A stretch of DNA of 64,000 bases from Euryodendron excelsum (GCA_033060915.1 CM065384.1:34026001-34090000); one strand, 5' to 3'; shown: positions 50,317-63,400, numbered from the stretch's first letter. Notes: generated by a model from the sequence alone, not told the origin. Translations and numbers: made by a program.

Positions 50317-53300
50317 ATGGGTGGAGTTCTTGTTACTCTCCTCTTTTGCAATTTGTTGCTGATTCTTAAACCTTGCTCTTCACATCCTTTATGTACTGAT
50401 TCAAGTAGGTTTCAGTGATTCTCTTCCTTTTCAACCATCATGATCCATTTGTATGGCTTTAGTGCTTTATTTGCAGTTATCTATTTGAATTTTGAACTGA
50501 TTTGTGCATTCCATCCTTCTATGGTACAGGGGCACCCTTTACCTCAAAGACTTCCCTATCATTCTGTCCTTACAATGGAACTCTCTGCTGCAACTCTGCT
50601 GAAGATTTGCGGTTGCAGAAGCAATACCAAGCCATGAACATCTCTGACCCGGGCTGTGCATCTGTTCTTAAATCGGTCCTTTGCGCGGTAAGAATTTATC
50701 TATCCCCCTATGAAGAACAAAGTTGCGTATTGTTGTTAACTTTCTGATCCATGAAATTTATTGGGTACTTGATGGTGGTGTATCTTACTCTTTTGAAGTC
50801 AAAGTTGGCGTTCAATTTTTGTATTATCCTTGAGTGACCTTCGCGTATACAGCAGATACTGTAATTTTGTTTTGGGCCAACGTAGTTACAATCCTAAATA
50901 AATTTAAGGTTTAAGAAATTTCTAGTAAATGTAAAAAGTCTGTGATTACAGTTGATAAAATTGTGCCAATATATACCCGCTTGCTCATTCCAAATTCACT
51001 GTTTCATCATTGTTGCGAAGTATTCTCACAACTATGATCTCTGTAGTCGATAAACAAGGATTTTTTGTTTCCTCAGATTTCTATTAAGGATTGTAAATCA
51101 ATAGACATTTTCTAGACTTTGTACATTCTTGCTGCAAAACCTAAGAACCACTAGACAATTTGTATGATTCATCCATTGTCAATAAGATGATACGGAAAAC
51201 AGCTTTAAGACTTTGCGACAGGATCCATTGCCATTCATCATGAGAATAATAAATTTCCACAAGCCTCCATAGTAATTATGCAGTTCTTCCCCATTTTAGA
51301 GTTTACCATTTTTGTTTCTTTTTTTTTCCCTCTATCTCTTTAAAATCTTGTGCTCTTAGGGTATAATTATTTATTTTTCCATTTAACTTAAAATTCTAGT
51401 CAAAGTTGGAGTTGACTTAAACCTAATATGAATTTGAAGCCAATGCATAACTAAGTTACTAAACACTTAATTATATGCTCTCCCCCAGAGCATTAGTTTT
51501 GTTGTTGTTTCTATTGTTTATCTCATCCATTCAACGGAACTTTACCATCTGTTAATTTTGTTATCCTGCTGATTTGCAGCGATGTGATCAATTCTCAGCA
51601 GAGCTATTTCGAGTTGATTCTGTTCCTCGGCCAGTCCCTATACTCTGCAACTCTACTGTTGCAGCAAATTCCTCTCAAACAAACCAAGCAAGAGATGATT
51701 TCTGTGCAAAAGTATGGGATACGTGTCAAAACGCCTCTGTAAAGAATTCACCCTTTGCTGTTTCATTACAAGGCCAAGCTGGACAACCGATTACTTCCAA
51801 TTTTTCCAAACTAACCGACTTCTGGCAATCGAAATCTGATTTTTGCAATGCATTTGGTGGAGCTTCCTCAGATGAATCAGTATGTTTTGATGGAGGACCT
51901 GTTACATTAAACAACACAGGAACTCCAAGTCCTCCAAGTGGTATGTGTCTTGAGAAAATAGGGAATGGTTCTTACCTCGATATGGCTGCTCATCCTGATG
52001 GGTCTGCTCGAGCATTTTTCTCCAACCAGCCGGGTAAGATTTGGTTGGTAACCATCCCTAAAGAGGGATCTGGTAGAACAATGGGGCTTGATGAATCAAA
52101 TCCCTTTCTAGATCTAACTGATGAAGTTCATTATGATACGGAATTTGGTATGATGGGCATTGCATTTCATCCAAACTTCGCACAAAATGGTCGTTTCTTT
52201 GCTTCTTTCAACTGTGATAAGGGTAAGTGGCCTGGATGTGCGGGGAGATGTTCATGCAATTCAGATGTGAACTGTGATCCTTCGAAGATAGGTACTGATA
52301 ATGGTGCGCAGCCGTGCCAATATCAAACTGTTATTGCAGAGTTCACTGTTAATGGTACCTCAGCCCAGACCTCCTTGGTATAAATCAGTACACTTGAGTT
52401 ATTCTCTTTGTTTGTTATTTTTCACTTAATGACTATTACTGAATCTTGAGCATCTTTCAGGCAACAAGTGCTAAACCATCAGAAGTGAGAAGGATATTTA
52501 CAATGGGCCTTCCATTTACAGCTCATCATGGGGGGCAGATTCTTTTTGGACCCACAGACGGGTATTTATACTTTATGATGGGGGATGGTGGTGGTGCAGG
52601 TGATCCTTACAATTTTGCCCAAAACAAGAAATCTTTGCTTGGAAAGATTATGAGGCTTGATGTTAACAACATTCCAAGTAAGTGTAAGCGTGAAATTGTT
52701 TGTGTATATGGTTAATTCTTGACATCTGCCATCGACGTAATGATTAGTTTGTTGCATATGTGCTCGGCTCCACATTGTTCACTTTGATGGAAGAAAATGT
52801 CTTGTCTGTTGCTGGAGTAGTCTACTTATTATTGTGATCATAATGTTTTAGTCAAGTATTCGTATATCATTATCATGAGATGAACACTCCTGGATTCTCC
52901 AACCTATTCCCTCTAGTATTTCCATCCTATTTCCTTGAAAGTGACATCTAAAAATGCTAAGTATGATGTCACCGTGCATTGAAGAAGAGTATAATTATTG
53001 TACCCATTTATTTCAAATCACAAGCACTTGAGATTGTACCATTTCCAGAGTCTCCAATTCACAAACATCAAACACAATCCTAGTGTTTAAGGGCATAACG
53101 GTCATAATGGGCTGAAGACTCAGAAGAATGGTTAAACTGATGGGACAGTTCATTGTCATAAGACAGAATACATGTGAACTTCTATGTTATGTGAACTTAA
53201 TTAACAGCAGTTTGTTAATTAGGTTGAACATTGTTGTGTGAGTAATACATTCAAATTTACCATTTTTAACTATTGCTTGTATGACTGTCATCCTTTCATG

Positions 53301-55339
53301 TCTTCATTAAAGATAAGAAAGGTAAAACTTTTGTAATCTATATAGGAGATTATGACTGGCCCCCCCCTGTGGGGGGAACCCAGGCATGAATATACAACTC
53401 ATTTATTCCATTTAGTAAAGTAACACATTAAGAAGTTTGTTTAACTTGCTTCATTCGGATTTTCCTTTCTGCAATTCTTTTTATCACCCTTGTGGCTTGT
53501 CATGCATCTGCAGGTGCTACAGAAATTAGTCAGCTTGGTCTGTGGGGAAACTACTCTATTCCCAAGGATAACCCATATACTGAAGATAAAGAATTGCAGC
53601 CTGAGATATGGGCCTTGGGTTTAAGAAATCCTTGGCGCTGCAGTTTTGATTCAGAAAGACCTTCTTATTTTATGTGTGCAGATGTTGGCCAGGTATTAAC
53701 CTATTCCACTTCTAAGATCTTTGGAATTAGGTTTATACCATCTCCCTATTATACAAATCAAGCTCATGGGATTACGAAAAGAAGACCAGGGTACCTTCCG
53801 TGGTTTTGGTTCAGATCCTGCTTTGTTTTGTTTGAACCATTGTTGTTTTTTTCAAGATTCCGTGTTATGTGAAGGAGATTTCCTAAAGATAAATGATTTT
53901 TGGAGAAGTTTTGAAGTGAAAATGGTACTCATCAAGTCCCTTAACCAAACTAACACACCCACTAAATCCTAATTAAGTGCCCTTATCCAAACTTAGAAGT
54001 CTTCACATAAGTTGTAAAAGAGAAGGCCAATTCTGAAAGCAAGAGTTTTCAACATTATTGGACAAGTTTGGTGGTTGGGTATTCCCTTGGACTAATTATT
54101 ACACAATTATAATCTATAACACCATCCAACTACTGTTTGGTTCTATACACTTTTCTAGTTTCAAAACTTCACTTCCTACTTTCCTCGCTCCCTCATTCTC
54201 AGAACTAAATTTATAATCTCGTACTTTTGGCCTTTTAAAGACAGGCAAGTTCTTAGGTAAAATCATCCCCTCTTATTCTCTTTTGCCTATGACTTCGAGT
54301 GACACAATGCAGTTTTTGGTAAATTTTTCTGTACATTAGATTATCTATCATACTTGTTTGAAACAATGATTGTAATAAATGATTTTAATTATGGTAATGT
54401 ATCCGCTTTATGTTTCCAACCTTTTTGTACAAATGCCTTGCAAATCACAAAGAAATGATACAGATTCCGTAACTCATCTATGTCCGATAACCCTCAGTAT
54501 ATGCTTTTGTTTTCTGAACAAATAACATGTTTGACTCTTGCACTGACTATTTTCCCATAGGATCAATATGAAGAAGTGGATCTCATCATCAAGGACGGGA
54601 ACTATGGCTGGCGCACTTTTGAAGGCCCCTATCTTTACGCTCCTCCACAGTCGCCTGGAGGAAATACAACCGTAAATTCTATAAGGCCAATTGCCCCAGT
54701 AATGGGATACAAGCACTCTGAAGTAAACAAGAATGAAGGATCGGCCTCAATCACAGGGGGCTACTTCTATCGGTCAACGACTGATCCATGCATGTATGGG
54801 AGGTGAGTGAGCTTTCTTCAGTTTCCTCTGCCAATGGATGATATTAGGTCTCAAGACACAATTGAGACTATTACTGAGACAAGTTAGCAGTGGCATTGAC
54901 CCTAACTTTAACGTAATTACATTTTAATGGATTTTGCAGGTACTTATATGCAGATCTGTATGCAAGTTCTGTATGGGCAGGCATTGAAAACCCAGAAAAT
55001 AGTGGGAACTTTACCACAAACCAGATTTCTTTTAGTTGTGCTCGTGATTCGCCTATACCGTGCAGCTATGTGCCTGGAAGTTCACTTCCTGCTCTGGGTT
55101 ACATTTTCTCGTTCGGGGAGGACAATAGCAAGGACATTTTCGTCTTAGCAAGCAGTGGCGTGTATAGAATAGTCCGTCCCAGTCGCTGCAATTATACTTG
55201 TGCAAAGGAAAATGTTACTGCTTTTGTGAGCCCAAGTCCTGCTTCTTCCCCCTCTTCGCAAACAAGCCGTCTGGTTCCATATAAAAATGCAATGCTCCTC
55301 TGCTCTTCTCTTTTGTTGCTGTTGTTGAGTTTCGTTTAG
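50317..55339 (+). CDS. HIPL1: HIPL1, HHIP-like secreted protein with glucose/sorbosone dehydrogenase fold (7 exons)
   Basis: Plant homologue of animal Hedgehog-interacting protein. The biochemical role in plants is unproven; the core is a PQQ-dehydrogenase-like beta-propeller. Exons: 50317-50404, 50530-50687, 51580-52377, 52461-52677, 53514-53692, 54561-54802, 54940-55339, all GT-AG with agreeing phases, giving 693 aa (Arabidopsis HIPL1 about 695). The N-terminus is a signal peptide (MGGVLVTLLFCNLLLIL). Residues about 25-190 are a Cys-rich, folate-receptor-like region (FCPYNGTLCCN, GCASVLKSVLCA). The propeller covers about 205-610: CLEKIGNGSYLDMAAHPDGS, EFGMMGIAFHP, FDSERPSYFMCADVGQ and GGNYGW-like DGNYGWRTFEGP. 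There are many N-glycosylation sites. The Ser/Pro-rich tail ends in a hydrophobic run (LLLLLLSFV), which suggests a GPI anchor and an apoplastic position at the plasma membrane. A HIPL2 assignment is less likely given the neighbours. Confidence 0.93.
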
Positions 55340-56459
55340 TCTGTTGTGATATATAGAGAACGAAAGGAGAATTTTTTGTAAATTGCTGGAGATTATTGGA
55401 CAATTAGTCTCCTCCTTTGTTTTGTTTTACGGCCTAATTTGAAATGCAGCCTTTCTTTTCGATTCGCAGACAGGGATGTGCATTGCAAGATGTTTCTGTT
55501 TTGCTTTGTACAAATGTTTATTCATATAAAAATTATCGTGAATTTTTTCTCTTTTTTTCTGTAGGATCTTACAAATTTACAATTCTCGATCAGGTCCACA
55601 ATCCAATCGTGTGGGACCTGAATTTGACAACCTTCAACACCGGGTTGTCGAAAGCCATTTCACAGTCAATAACTCATTCAGAACAAGTGCAAGAAACTCT
55701 CCAGATACCTTGGTACGAGGAAATAAAAAAAAATGAAATAGAAATGAGAATAGAATGGTCATTCTATTTTCTTTTTGGGTAAGACTAATGAACATGGTAG
55801 AATGTAACGGAATAAAATTTTAGTATATAATATAAAATTTTAATATCATATTATATACAAAATATTAGAAGTATTATATATTATTTATTAGTTATTATTG
55901 AGCATTTGTGATGGTGGCGGTGGTAGAGGTGGTGGGTGGTGATGGTGGCGGTGATGTCGGGTGTTGGCATCAGCAGCGACGGTGGTGGTGAGTGTTGGGC
56001 GGTGGTGGTGGTAGTGGTAGGGCGGCGGCGGTTCGGTGAAGGTCCAGTAACGCTGATATGTGAAGTTTTGCCACAGTAGCCATGTCAGCCTATCAATGCG
56101 GTGGGTTGTTGGAACAGAAGAATTTGACAGTGGTCTGAGGATAGAAATTTCATGTATTTGTAACGATTTGCAATTTCCTCGGGTGTGAATTTCTTAAAAT
56201 TGATGTTAAAAAATCTAGAGAGAGAGAGGGAGAGATTTTGGAGATCTACCGGAGGAGACGAGCATTTTTTTTCTTAACCGGGTGTCCGGACTAACTTTAC
56301 ACACACTTCAATTAATCTTGGTGACAGTGGCAGGTGGTGGTGGGGGGCGGCGGCGACGGTGGGTGATAGTGATGGTTAGAGCGACAGTAATGGTAAGAAT
56401 TTTTAACCTTTTAATTTTTTAAAAGTTTAAAATTAAAAGAATATTTACCAAACATGTTT
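55340..56459. other. HIPL1 downstream region and GGT-rich tract
   Basis: It begins with the 3' region of HIPL1. Bases 55905-56050 and 56325-56400 are rich in GGT/GGC triplets (GGTGGTGG, GGCGGCGG), a strongly G-biased plus strand that could form G-quadruplexes. I see no coding sequence. Confidence 0.45.
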
Positions 56460-57180
56460 TATTTTTATTTTTTTTAAAAAAATTTAATAACAAAAATCCT
56501 ACTATATTTTGTTTTATATTATTTATTTCATGTGAGAATAAAATGACTATTCCACTTTTGAAATAGAGAATGATCATTCCAATAAAATGTAGAAATGATT
56601 ATTTCATAGGAATGTTCATTTAAACTTTAATCAGTAATACCAAACAAGAGAATAAAAATAAAAATAAAAATGACCATCCGATCATATTTTATTCTTTTAT
56701 ACCAGACATAATCCCAAGTACTAAGAAAACTAATATTGGAATGAAGGCATGCAGAGAAAAGGGTGGTAAGGCCTTCAAATTAGTAAGTACTCATTTGGAA
56801 GTCAGTACTTCTCTAACTGTCATGCATTATGTTTTGTTTTATATTCTTTATTTTTTCTTTTTTAAATTTAATAACAAAAAGCTTACATGTGAGAATGAAT
56901 TGACTATTCCTATTTTTAAAATAGAAAATGGTTATTCTAACAAAATGCAAAAGTGATTATTTCATAAAAATAACCATTCTAACTTTAAATAGTAATACCA
57001 AATAAAAAAACAAAAAAAGAAAAGAATAACCATCCAATTACATTTCATTCTCTTATACCAATCACAGCCCAAGTACTAAGGAAACTAATTTTGGAATGAA
57101 GGCATACAGAGAAAAGGGTGGTAAGGCTTCAAATTAGTGAGTACTAATTTGGAAGTCAGTACTTCTCTAATTGTCATGCA
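56460..57180. repeat. 354-bp direct tandem duplication
   Basis: Two copies of about 354 bp lie head to tail (for example GGAATGAAGGCAT and AGAGAAAAGGGTGGTAAGG, and CATGCATTAT at 56821 and 57175). The copies have diverged by small indels and substitutions. Text such as TAATACCAAA and TTATACCA at internal boundaries suggests that the unit is itself part of a degraded transposon. Open frames here are not conserved between the copies. Confidence 0.7.
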
Positions 57181-58417
57181 TTATATATATGATAATGATG
57201 TAGGAATCTTCATAGTGTTCTATATTGCTCGTGAAACATGTCAAGGTACTCTTATTTGTAGCTGATAAAGCAAACAGTTGGAGAGAAATCTTTAATTTAC
57301 ACTATGGGAGTCTCGTGATCATGAAAGATATATAATCAAGTGAAAACCTTGTATAATATCATTGGAATCCACTAACCAAGCACTTATCTTAAGTGACTAT
57401 ATAATATTTTAATATGCTAACGTGGTGTCCCATTTTGAGAGATAATTAGTATTCTATTGATGTTTCCTTTTTCCCATCAAAGCAAGTGCCCTCTCCTATG
57501 ATTAGTACCATGTTATTATTGCAAAGGATAAAATCTCATTGGCAGAAATTTCATGCCTTTTACAGGTTGTGTCATGTAGGGGTGCACAGAAGAGTGTATA
57601 ACTCATGTATCAAACCAACCGAGCCTTCATGGGTTGGGTTGGTTTGGTTCTAACATAGTTCGTGTTCGCTTTGGTTATGGGATAAAAGATCCTAGAACCG
57701 ACTAAATCAGTTCAATTCTCAAGTAAGTACCTGACCAAGTTTGGATCGGTTCTAAGTTTGGCTCCAACCAAACCAAACTGATCCGTACATACCCTAGTGA
57801 ACCCATAAACCGAAAAGAATGAATCATGGTTCTAAAAATCTAATGTTTATGGGAATCAACCATATGAACTGGAAAGGAAAGAGTGATAGTTCTAGGCTAC
57901 TCTGCTTGAAGATTAGCAGCCATCTTCTGCTACAAAATAAATTTCATGAGTAATGCTGATGGATATATAATCGCTAATATCAGTCTTTATAAACCTTGAT
58001 TATTGCTTTTGTCAAAGAAACAAATGGATGAATGCCTTTGCTTCAAGCAAAGGGAGTCCATGCATGCAACTTGGTCTCAAATAAGAACAAGACTTATTTG
58101 AAATGATGGAGTTTATGAAACTTCAAAAATTGGATGCTCATGCTCTTCCATTTACACATGCTTTTGATGGATCAATAGTACTTGAATCGACATTGCCTCG
58201 CAGGGAATGAAATATGTATTAGGAAAGAGAAAAATTCTTTCTTAGACAGATCATGTTATTCAAAGAAGAATTGAAAGGAGAAAAAAAATGCTGCAAAAGG
58301 TGCATGATGTAGCTATCTCTTACATGTTTGTTGCGCCACTTCGAGCTGCACAGCTTTTGGATCGAAGCCATTTGGTAATTCATCAGAAGGGCAAAAGAAA
58401 ATTTGAAGTTTTAGTAG
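57181..58417. repeat. Intergenic DNA with a dispersed repeat fragment
   Basis: Bases 57580-57830 (GGGGTGCACA, then GGTTGGGTTGGTTTGGTTC, later CCAACCAAACCAAAC) are of a dispersed plant repeat type and carry partial inverted repeats. The rest is AT-rich without a gene. Confidence 0.35.
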
Positions 58418-58500
58418 ATCTGTTGCCGTAGGGAGATGGCACTTGCTTGTCTTCAATTTGCTAAAACCAAAGCAGGTGCCATCTCTCCTGCGACAGCAGC
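58418..58500 (-). ncRNA. MIR3627: MIR3627 precursor hairpin
   Basis: Read on the minus strand, the 5' arm contains GTCGCAGGAGAGATGGCA (within 58475-58495) and the 3' arm AAGTGCCATCTCCCTACGG (within 58424-58444). They pair over more than 20 bases with few bulges around a loop of about 30 bases. From memory, the 5' arm matches miR3627-5p of grapevine, citrus and others except for the first and last base of the mature form. The miR391/miR4376/miR3627 superfamily is reported to target ACA10-type calcium ATPase mRNAs. A TATA box lies upstream on the same strand. The star strand agrees with the expected 2-nt overhang. Small-RNA data would settle the exact ends. Confidence 0.85.
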
Positions 58501-58508
58501 CCCCAACT

Positions 58509-58530
58509 TCTCTCTCTCTCTCTCTCTCCT
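58509..58530. repeat. (CT)n microsatellite next to the MIR3627 hairpin
   Basis: An uninterrupted CT run (GA on the transcribed minus strand) lies between the putative transcription start and the hairpin. Confidence 0.85.
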
Positions 58531-58566
58531 TTGTGGATTCAATTATAGAGACACATAAAGGCATAA

Positions 58567-58576
58567 TTTTATATAG
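58567..58576 (-). promoter_or_regulatory. TATA box of MIR3627
   Basis: On the minus strand CTATATAAAA lies about 66 bp upstream of the hairpin. A start 25-35 bp downstream would leave a short leader with a GA tract, typical of plant pri-miRNAs. It matches the TATA sequence of the MFS gene at 31411. Confidence 0.6.
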
Positions 58577-60021
58577 AAGTGAGAGGGAGGGACTCAGGGA
58601 GGGGAGGTGTCAGGATTATGGCAGCGCATTTGCTTTACTGCTCCCACTTTTTTGTAGCATTTTTCTTGCTTCTGTTTTCACTAAGGAATAATATTCTGCC
58701 TCAGTCTTTGAAACACATAACAAGCTCCTAATTTGTATGATTTTGCTTAGAAGCTGCCAATAATTAATCTGACATAACAAAAACCATCTTTTAACGAAGT
58801 TGTAAGACTATAATAAGAACATCTTGCGAAAGGATATGCGCGTCTTTCCAAAATTGTTTTTTTTTTTTTTGAGGCATTCCCAAAGTTCTTCTATGGTATG
58901 TTTTAAATGACTGAGAGAATGAGAGGAAGAAGAAATGTGAGCATGGGATGAATTTCAGAATAACATTTTTTAGTGTGGAGAATCATGCTAAATGCAATTA
59001 ACCAAACAGAGTAAAATAGGAAAATAAGGGGAAAATGCTGGCTTGGGTGAATATGAGAGGACAGTAATGACAAAATGTCTGTTCTCCCTCAGCCTCAAGT
59101 CTAAACATGGTACACTTGAATGATTTTTCATTAGTGTTCAGCCCCCTTTGAAATTGTACACTGAGAATACACAAAGTTTTTTATTGCAACTTCGATGCAA
59201 TATTCTAGAAAAGCTGAAAATACAAACAGAAAAGTTCCAAAATAATATGTCCAAATAAGAAAGGAAAAAAAAGAGTTAAGATTGGAGAAAGGAAAAAGCC
59301 TGATTAAGGAGTGCACCTTCCCCACATTCTCCCTATAATGATGTGATCCCTTTAAGCATAGAAGCCAAAGAGACATGGTCCTACGTAATGATCACTTCTT
59401 CTACAACTATTATGTGGCCATTTCTATAACATTAGCTGTTAAACTTTCCGCAACTATTATGCGGCCATTTCTATAACATTAGCTGTTAACTTTCTACAAC
59501 TATTGTGTGGCCATTTCTAGCCCTAGGAGCATTGATTCAGACACTCTTAGCTATGGAAACAATTCCTCCCCATATGACAGGAGTGACAAACAAATCATAG
59601 TTATCAAAATGAGAAGCGGAAGCGAAAAGTGTTAAGAAAAAAGGAAGCAGGAAATGCGGCCAAAAAATTTAGAGAAAACAGAAAGCAAGAAATGATTAGA
59701 AAATTTAATAAGAATCTTATTAGGAAGATTTTGCAAACTCAAAGGAGACCTTTGAGAAACTTAGTGGAGACCTTTGAAAAATTTAGAAGAAATATACATG
59801 AATAATTTGATAGATACTTAGTTAGAATTTAAGTGAAAAAAAAATATATAAAAATTAATATTTCAAGTTTACAAAACGTTTCCTCTAAGTTTTTTAGGAG
59901 TTTTTATCAAGTATCTCAAGAGTTTCCGAAACGTTTTTCTAAAATTTTCATATGAATTTCGTACCAATATTAGAAATACGTTTCCGAAAAATGCACTTCC
60001 CTTCCAGAATGAGTTTTCCTG
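58577..60021. other. Intergenic DNA with a short tandem repeat
   Basis: No gene is supported. The left part should hold upstream regulatory DNA of MIR3627. Bases 59404-59520 are a 47-bp tandem repeat of about 2.5 copies (CAACTATTATGTGGCCATTT at 59404, 59451 and 59497, the last two with changes). A purine-rich stretch follows (59600-59790). Confidence 0.5.
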
Positions 60022-60025
60022 TAAC

Positions 60026-60490
60026 CAGTGACGGAGCCAGAAATTTCATCAAAAGAGGGCATCCAATCAATTTTTTTGTTTTTTTGTAATCAACCATACA
60101 GTTGATTTCCATAAATATAATATGTATACATATATTCACAAGGATATAAGCTTATATATAATATATTTAAATGGGTCTCTGAAGAAAATAACTATTTAAG
60201 AGGGGTAGTTTTAAATTTTTAGGGACGCAAATTAAAAAATATCTCTAAATTTGTAGGTAAAAATAGAGTTTTAAACAATTTGAGTGGGCATTTGTAAATT
60301 TTAAGAGGGAAAATTGGAAAATACTAAAACTATAAGGTAACAATAGAACTTTAAAGAATTTGAGGGAGGGCATTTATAACATTGCAAGGGATCAAATTGA
60401 TAAAAATTTCAAAATCTGCTGCAAAAGTGAAATTATCAAAAAATTGAGGGGCAGCTGCCCCTTGGCATTAGCTGCCTTCGCCTCTGCCTG
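60026..60490. mobile_element. Probable non-autonomous DNA element (CAGTGACGGAGCC ends)
   Basis: The left end is CAGTGACGGAGCCAGAAATT. The right end, GCCTTCGCCTCTGCCTG, is a diverged inverse of it. TAAC flanks both sides (60022-60025 and 60491-60494), which may be part of a target duplication. The interior is AT-rich, with repeated GGGCATTTATAAC- and TTTGAGGGAGGGC-type phrases and no ORF. The same family as 46273-47175 is likely. Confidence 0.5.
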
Positions 60491-60494
60491 TAAC

Positions 60495-63400
60495 TAAGTG
60501 ACAAACAGCTATAGCCTACCTCTACCACTCCAAAAGACGCATGTGGTACCATCGCATCGCTGGTGCCATTTTTAAGGCTGCGCTGTCCTCACTGCCACCA
60601 TTTTCAAGGGTGCACTGTCACCACCACCGCACCACTACTCTGATCAACTCCAACGTATGGGATAATACGAGCTATAAGGATCTCAGTATTGGCCAAGTTG
60701 GTTATGCATCAATGAGAGTCGACGAATAATGAGTGCTGGAATTAAAGCTTGTGGTTTTATATAATTCCCAGCTTTCTCTCATCGGCATGTGGGTAGCTTC
60801 TTGTAAGTGCTAGCATTACATGAACATCGATCTACACCTATTAGCCAGCTTAGCAAAAGCAGTAATCTATCGAAATTAGTACATTTATCTAGGGGTTTGA
60901 AGAATATAATAGTAATGGCCCAAAGCATCAAATTTGGATTTGGATTTAGTACTAATTACAAAACTTACGATAATTTTTGCATTTGTACAAGGCCAAATCT
61001 GGTTCCCCACTAAGATTGTACTCCTATTGAAAAAGCAAAAACAAACATAAAATGCATGCACCATGATTAAAGAATGTACCTTTTCCCCACTCTCAACAAT
61101 TATAAGTGGTACCTTCACTCATAAAGGCCTAAGCATAAATGGCAGTACAGGGAGGCATCATCCAACTTGTCCTACATAATAGAGGGGGGGCTAAGTACAG
61201 GCGTCGTAGTCACGCTTGTGTTTAACAGTTTCCTACATAATAATGCACGACTTCTTTTGCAACTTGATTAATTGAATTAATTAACATTAATTTGGGCCGA
61301 AAAGCTAATTGAATTAGTGTTAACCTATATATATATATACGGGAGAGCAAAAGAAATTTATATTCCAATAAAATGATTGAGAAAGCTCATCTCGAACAAT
61401 TCCCTAAGTTTGGAGACAAAACTTGAAGTTGGACTATTTCTTTGTCATGGCATAAAAGTTCAAGGGTTGATGGCCAAGCTCTTAAGAGCTCATGCTACTT
61501 GGAGATTGATAGTATGTTGGATGGTTCTTTTCATGATTCATCCTCTTTGCTGATCAAGAAAGAGAATATAAACAGTGATATATGGTGATAGGAAAATGTT
61601 ACTCTTACAAAAAGTTTATACAAAATTTGCATATAAAATAATATAATAATGACTGTTTTGTAATTAAAAGTCATTATAGTTGGTGTTTGTTTTAAAATGA
61701 AATACTCTCATTAAGACAAATCAATGTATATAGAAATTTTGTATGAATTTTTTATTTGTATAACATTAACCAATAAGCTATGCATTTTCCAAATATTAGT
61801 ACTTCTATCATTGTAGACATTTTAGTCTAAAGCCCCTCCTTAATGGGTATAGGTTCAGCAGATCTTTCGCTATTTGTTTATCAAAGAATAAATAATGCAA
61901 CTCAAGGCATTGTTTGAGATACTAAGAAGTTCATTTGTCTCTTTTAGAACGATTAGAAGAATCAGATGGCAACTACACATTTTCTTTTGACTCAACAGTA
62001 ATTGCACTAAAAATAATATTGAGAGAGAGAGAGAGAGAGAGATCCAATGCTCAATTTTCCATTTCAAGGGAAAGATTCTTTTGTGACAGATCAAGTTCTA
62101 GGGAAGTGGCTTTTGTGGGATATGATTTCGGCACACGACACAGTAGTGTTGCTATCTGTAAAAGGCCAGGGCACTTGGATCTTTTGTGATGGAGTGTGTG
62201 GAAAATATGCACTCTGGGATAGAACATGTCTGATTAAATTTCAGTTAAAGTATGACTTCTTAGCTTTGCAAAACCTTGTGGATCATGACCGTATTTTATC
62301 TTTTACATTTTGGAAGGAAGTGAACCTATTATTGATAAGTTCATTGAATTTTCCAGAGTGTGGTAGAATAGTACATGCACTTTTAAAACACAAACCAACA
62401 CCTTTTTTTTTTGGGACTAAGTAATAATATATTGTTGCACTTATTTGGCTGGAGTTGGAATGAAAGGAATCTCTCTCTCTCTCAAGAAGCTTTATTGATC
62501 ATTTGAAAACTTTGTCATATAATAATTATGTTCTAGCAGCAAGAACAATGGAACTTATTCCTTGTTAAAGTCATATTACTATGGCCAAATGAATCTAGGT
62601 AAAGCATAAGATGGAGATGGAAAGATAGTGGCGTCAATTTTTTCACATTCTAACATTGCGGCTTCTTGTAAGTGCCAGCACCAAGAGCTAAACGTTTCCA
62701 CTCCTCTACGACATTAAGATTGTGATCATGAAGGTGTGTCAGATTAATATACCCTAGCTAGATGCACCATCTTCTTTCTAATTTGTATCAGCTTGAAGTA
62801 AAATAGTAAAAGGCTCGCATTCTTTTGTGTCTCATAGTCAACTTAAGCATATAAATTTAATTTACAAAACAAAATTTTATTTGTATTTATTAGTGTAGAC
62901 TCTACTGCATTATATCTAAAAACAAAATCTCATGCCGGATTTACTGATAAAAATACCTTCATTGATCGAGTGTTGGTCTCATTTACGTGTTACAGGAATC
63001 GATCATAGAGAAAGAGTTAACTTTTGGCAGTATTTACATAAAGTAATTTACCTTCGAGTTAATATTGCAGTTTGCTTTAATAAAATTGTTCTATAATGTG
63101 TAACTTAGCTTCAAACTTGAACAGAGGATATAAAGCACCTCATTATGGAAATATCTGCCCAATTGACACATCTGAAGGAATCAATGTTGCCAAGCATCAT
63201 AAAAACTAAGACATTTGCTGGGAAGGTTCCATAGACTTTTATCCAACAGTTGAGTATATTAACCACCATTTGTTATATCTCAAGCATTATTTATTATCAT
63301 TGATTGCACTTTTTTCAAAGTACTTGGACTTTATAAAGTAGATTAACTCTATTGCGAAATTGGCTAATGAGCACATGTTAGACTATTTTAAATTGAGTTA

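Noticed and set aside
58313..58564. 83-codon minus-strand frame
   Set aside because: It runs through the MIR3627 hairpin; the hairpin pairing and known miRNA explain the sequence better.
62047..62424. 125-codon plus-strand frame
   Set aside because: No homology I recognise, no splice partners, AT-rich repeat surroundings; length is compatible with chance.
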